The position numbers were made by a program, and so were the translations under genes. Below the pieces are notes generated by a model, which searched no databases, was not told the DNA's origin, and was given only the letters and a program-made list of their open reading frames with translations. A stretch of DNA of 64,000 nt from Prevotella sp. (GTDB taxonomy: Bacteria > Bacteroidota > Bacteroidia > Bacteroidales > Dysgonomonadaceae): positions 1 through 64,000 of the forward strand of contig JAISUS010000019.1 of the NCBI GenBank assembly GCA_031271965.1, in the 5' to 3' direction. Of this stretch, positions 63,149 through 64,000 are shown in pieces (within the stretch, counting starts at the first letter, position 1; every line of letters starts with the position of its first letter).

Positions 63149-64000
63149 ATGGCCTTAATTAAATCAATATCCGGTATTAGAGGAACTATCGGAGGGAAAG
63201 TCGGGGAAGGATTAAACCCCTTGGATACAGTAAAATTTGTATCGGCATATGCCACTTTTATCAGAGAAACAGTAAAGAACGGATCGAACAGTATTGTTGT
63301 GGGGCGTGATGCACGTATTTCCGGTAAAATGATGGAACAAGTAGTCATTGGCACTCTAATGGGAATGGGATTCGATGTGGTCAATATTGGCTTGGCAACC
63401 ACTCCTACTACCGAATTAGCGGTTACTATGGAACAAGCTTGTGGAGGTATCATACTCACAGCAAGCCACAACCCCAAACAATGGAATGCACTCAAATTAC
63501 TCAATGAGAATGGCGAGTTCTTAAATGCAAAAGAAGGAGAAATTGTATTACAAATTGCAGAATCCGAAAAATTCAATTTTGCACATATAGACCACATAGG
63601 AAAAGTTTCAGAAAAAGATTATACAGATGCGCATATACAAGCAGTTCTTAACCTTTCTCTGGTAGATGTGGAAGCTATAAAAGCTGCCGATTTTGAAGTA
63701 TCGATAGATTGTGTAAATTCCGTAGGAGGAATTGTTATACCTAAATTATTGAAAGCTTTAGGTGTAAACAAAATCAATGAACTTTACTGTACTCCTAACG
63801 GAGAATTTCCTCACAATCCGGAACCACTTCCGGAACATTTGGTAGATATCTCTACGATGATGAAGACCACGACATCTAACGTGGGCTTTGTTGTAGACCC
63901 TGACGTTGACCGCTTGGCTATCATATGCGAGAATGGAGAAATGTTCGGTGAAGAATATACTCTTGTTGCAGTTGCCGATTATATACTGAAGCATACTCCG
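63149..64000 (+). CDS. glmM: Phosphoglucosamine mutase (3' end outside window)
   Basis: 284 codons visible from ATG 63149; the frame runs to the window edge, while the full enzyme is ~460. N-terminus ALIKSISGIRGTIGGKVGEG, phosphoserine loop TASHNPKQWNALK (serine about residue 108) and metal loop DPDVDR near residue 250. In Bacteroidetes this subfamily is annotated as phosphoglucosamine or phosphomannomutase. Glucosamine-6-P to glucosamine-1-P would feed UDP-GlcNAc, needed for peptidoglycan, lipid A and the glycans of this window. Starts 17 nt after the DUF4827 gene. Confidence 0.9.
   Translation, partial: MALIKSISGIRGTIGGKVGEGLNPLDTVKFVSAYATFIRETVKNGSNSIVVGRDARISGKMMEQVVIGTLMGMGFDVVNIGLATTPTTELAVTMEQACGGIILTASHNPKQWNALKLLNENGEFLNAKEGEIVLQIAESEKFNFAHIDHIGKVSEKDYTDAHIQAVLNLSLVDVEAIKAADFEVSIDCVNSVGGIVIPKLLKALGVNKINELYCTPNGEFPHNPEPLPEHLVDISTMMKTTTSNVGFVVDPDVDRLAIICENGEMFGEEYTLVAVADYILKHTP

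Overview
The window looks like a chromosomal segment of a Bacteroidales bacterium. A Dysgonomonas-like or related Porphyromonadaceae/Dysgonomonadaceae member is my inference, not something the sequence proves. Support comes from recurrent TAnnTTTG promoter boxes (mostly TATCTTTG or TACCTTTG) with few strong Shine-Dalgarno sequences, lipoproteins with Bacteroidetes-type lipoboxes, and lineage-typical genes: a DUF4294 protein, a DUF4827 lipoprotein, a fused KorA, a BACON-CotH lipoprotein, a secreted VTIGSG-type protein and a short RsmI paralogue.

Layout. (1) 1-3.8 kb is an accessory, decaying zone. It holds the 3' end of an RHS polymorphic toxin with a candidate membrane immunity gene, an IS3-family end, prophage-type debris (RusA, a truncated helicase, a frameshifted gene) and a fragment of a type I restriction-like gene. 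It abuts tRNA-Leu(CAG) and tRNA-Gly(CCC). (2) 4.1-15.9 kb is housekeeping: hslR-pth-rplY, korAB, a drug/metabolite transporter, DUF4294, mtaB-acyltransferase-glycosyltransferase and an acyl-CoA synthetase. (3) 16.1-32.5 kb starts with a small Ala-rich lipoprotein. A long one-direction surface-polysaccharide locus follows: Wzm/Wzt ABC export, about a dozen glycosyltransferases, two DegT-like PLP enzymes, a WbqC protein and two unrecognised proteins. Many of its genes are translationally coupled by 4-nt overlaps. (4) 32.5-37.9 kb: a B12/radical-SAM protein, pyrF-prfA, thiamine pyrophosphokinase and ispE. (5) 37.9-39.5 kb is a small accessory island: a structured candidate RNA, a lipoprotein with a bacteriocin-like C-terminus and two tiny membrane proteins. 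(6) 39.7-54.1 kb: lytic transglycosylase-uvrA, a second candidate ncRNA, a peptidase-sufE pair, an RsmF-like methyltransferase, a GT39-like membrane protein, an RsmI-like methylase, YegP, GT2, CotH and gyrB. (7) 54.2-58.7 kb: a membrane-anchored AraC regulator, a secreted protein, meso-DAP dehydrogenase and DUF2461, with a 27-bp perfect palindrome and a 184-bp inverted-repeat element. (8) 58.8-64 kb: rpe-comEC-nrnA-DUF4827-glmM, with glmM cut by the window end.

How the genes work together. The 16-32 kb block should build and export a surface glycan by an ABC-dependent route: glycosyltransferases act at the cytoplasmic face, then Wzm/Wzt export, with Wzt's C-terminal domain probably recognising the finished chain. 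Downstream genes supply general metabolism (UMP, thiamine diphosphate, isoprenoid precursors, DAP for peptidoglycan) and information processing. The less explained parts are the RHS toxin/immunity tip, the two candidate structured RNAs (around 38.1 and 43.7 kb), the lipoprotein-small membrane protein trio, and the large palindromes near 56.8 and 58.6 kb.
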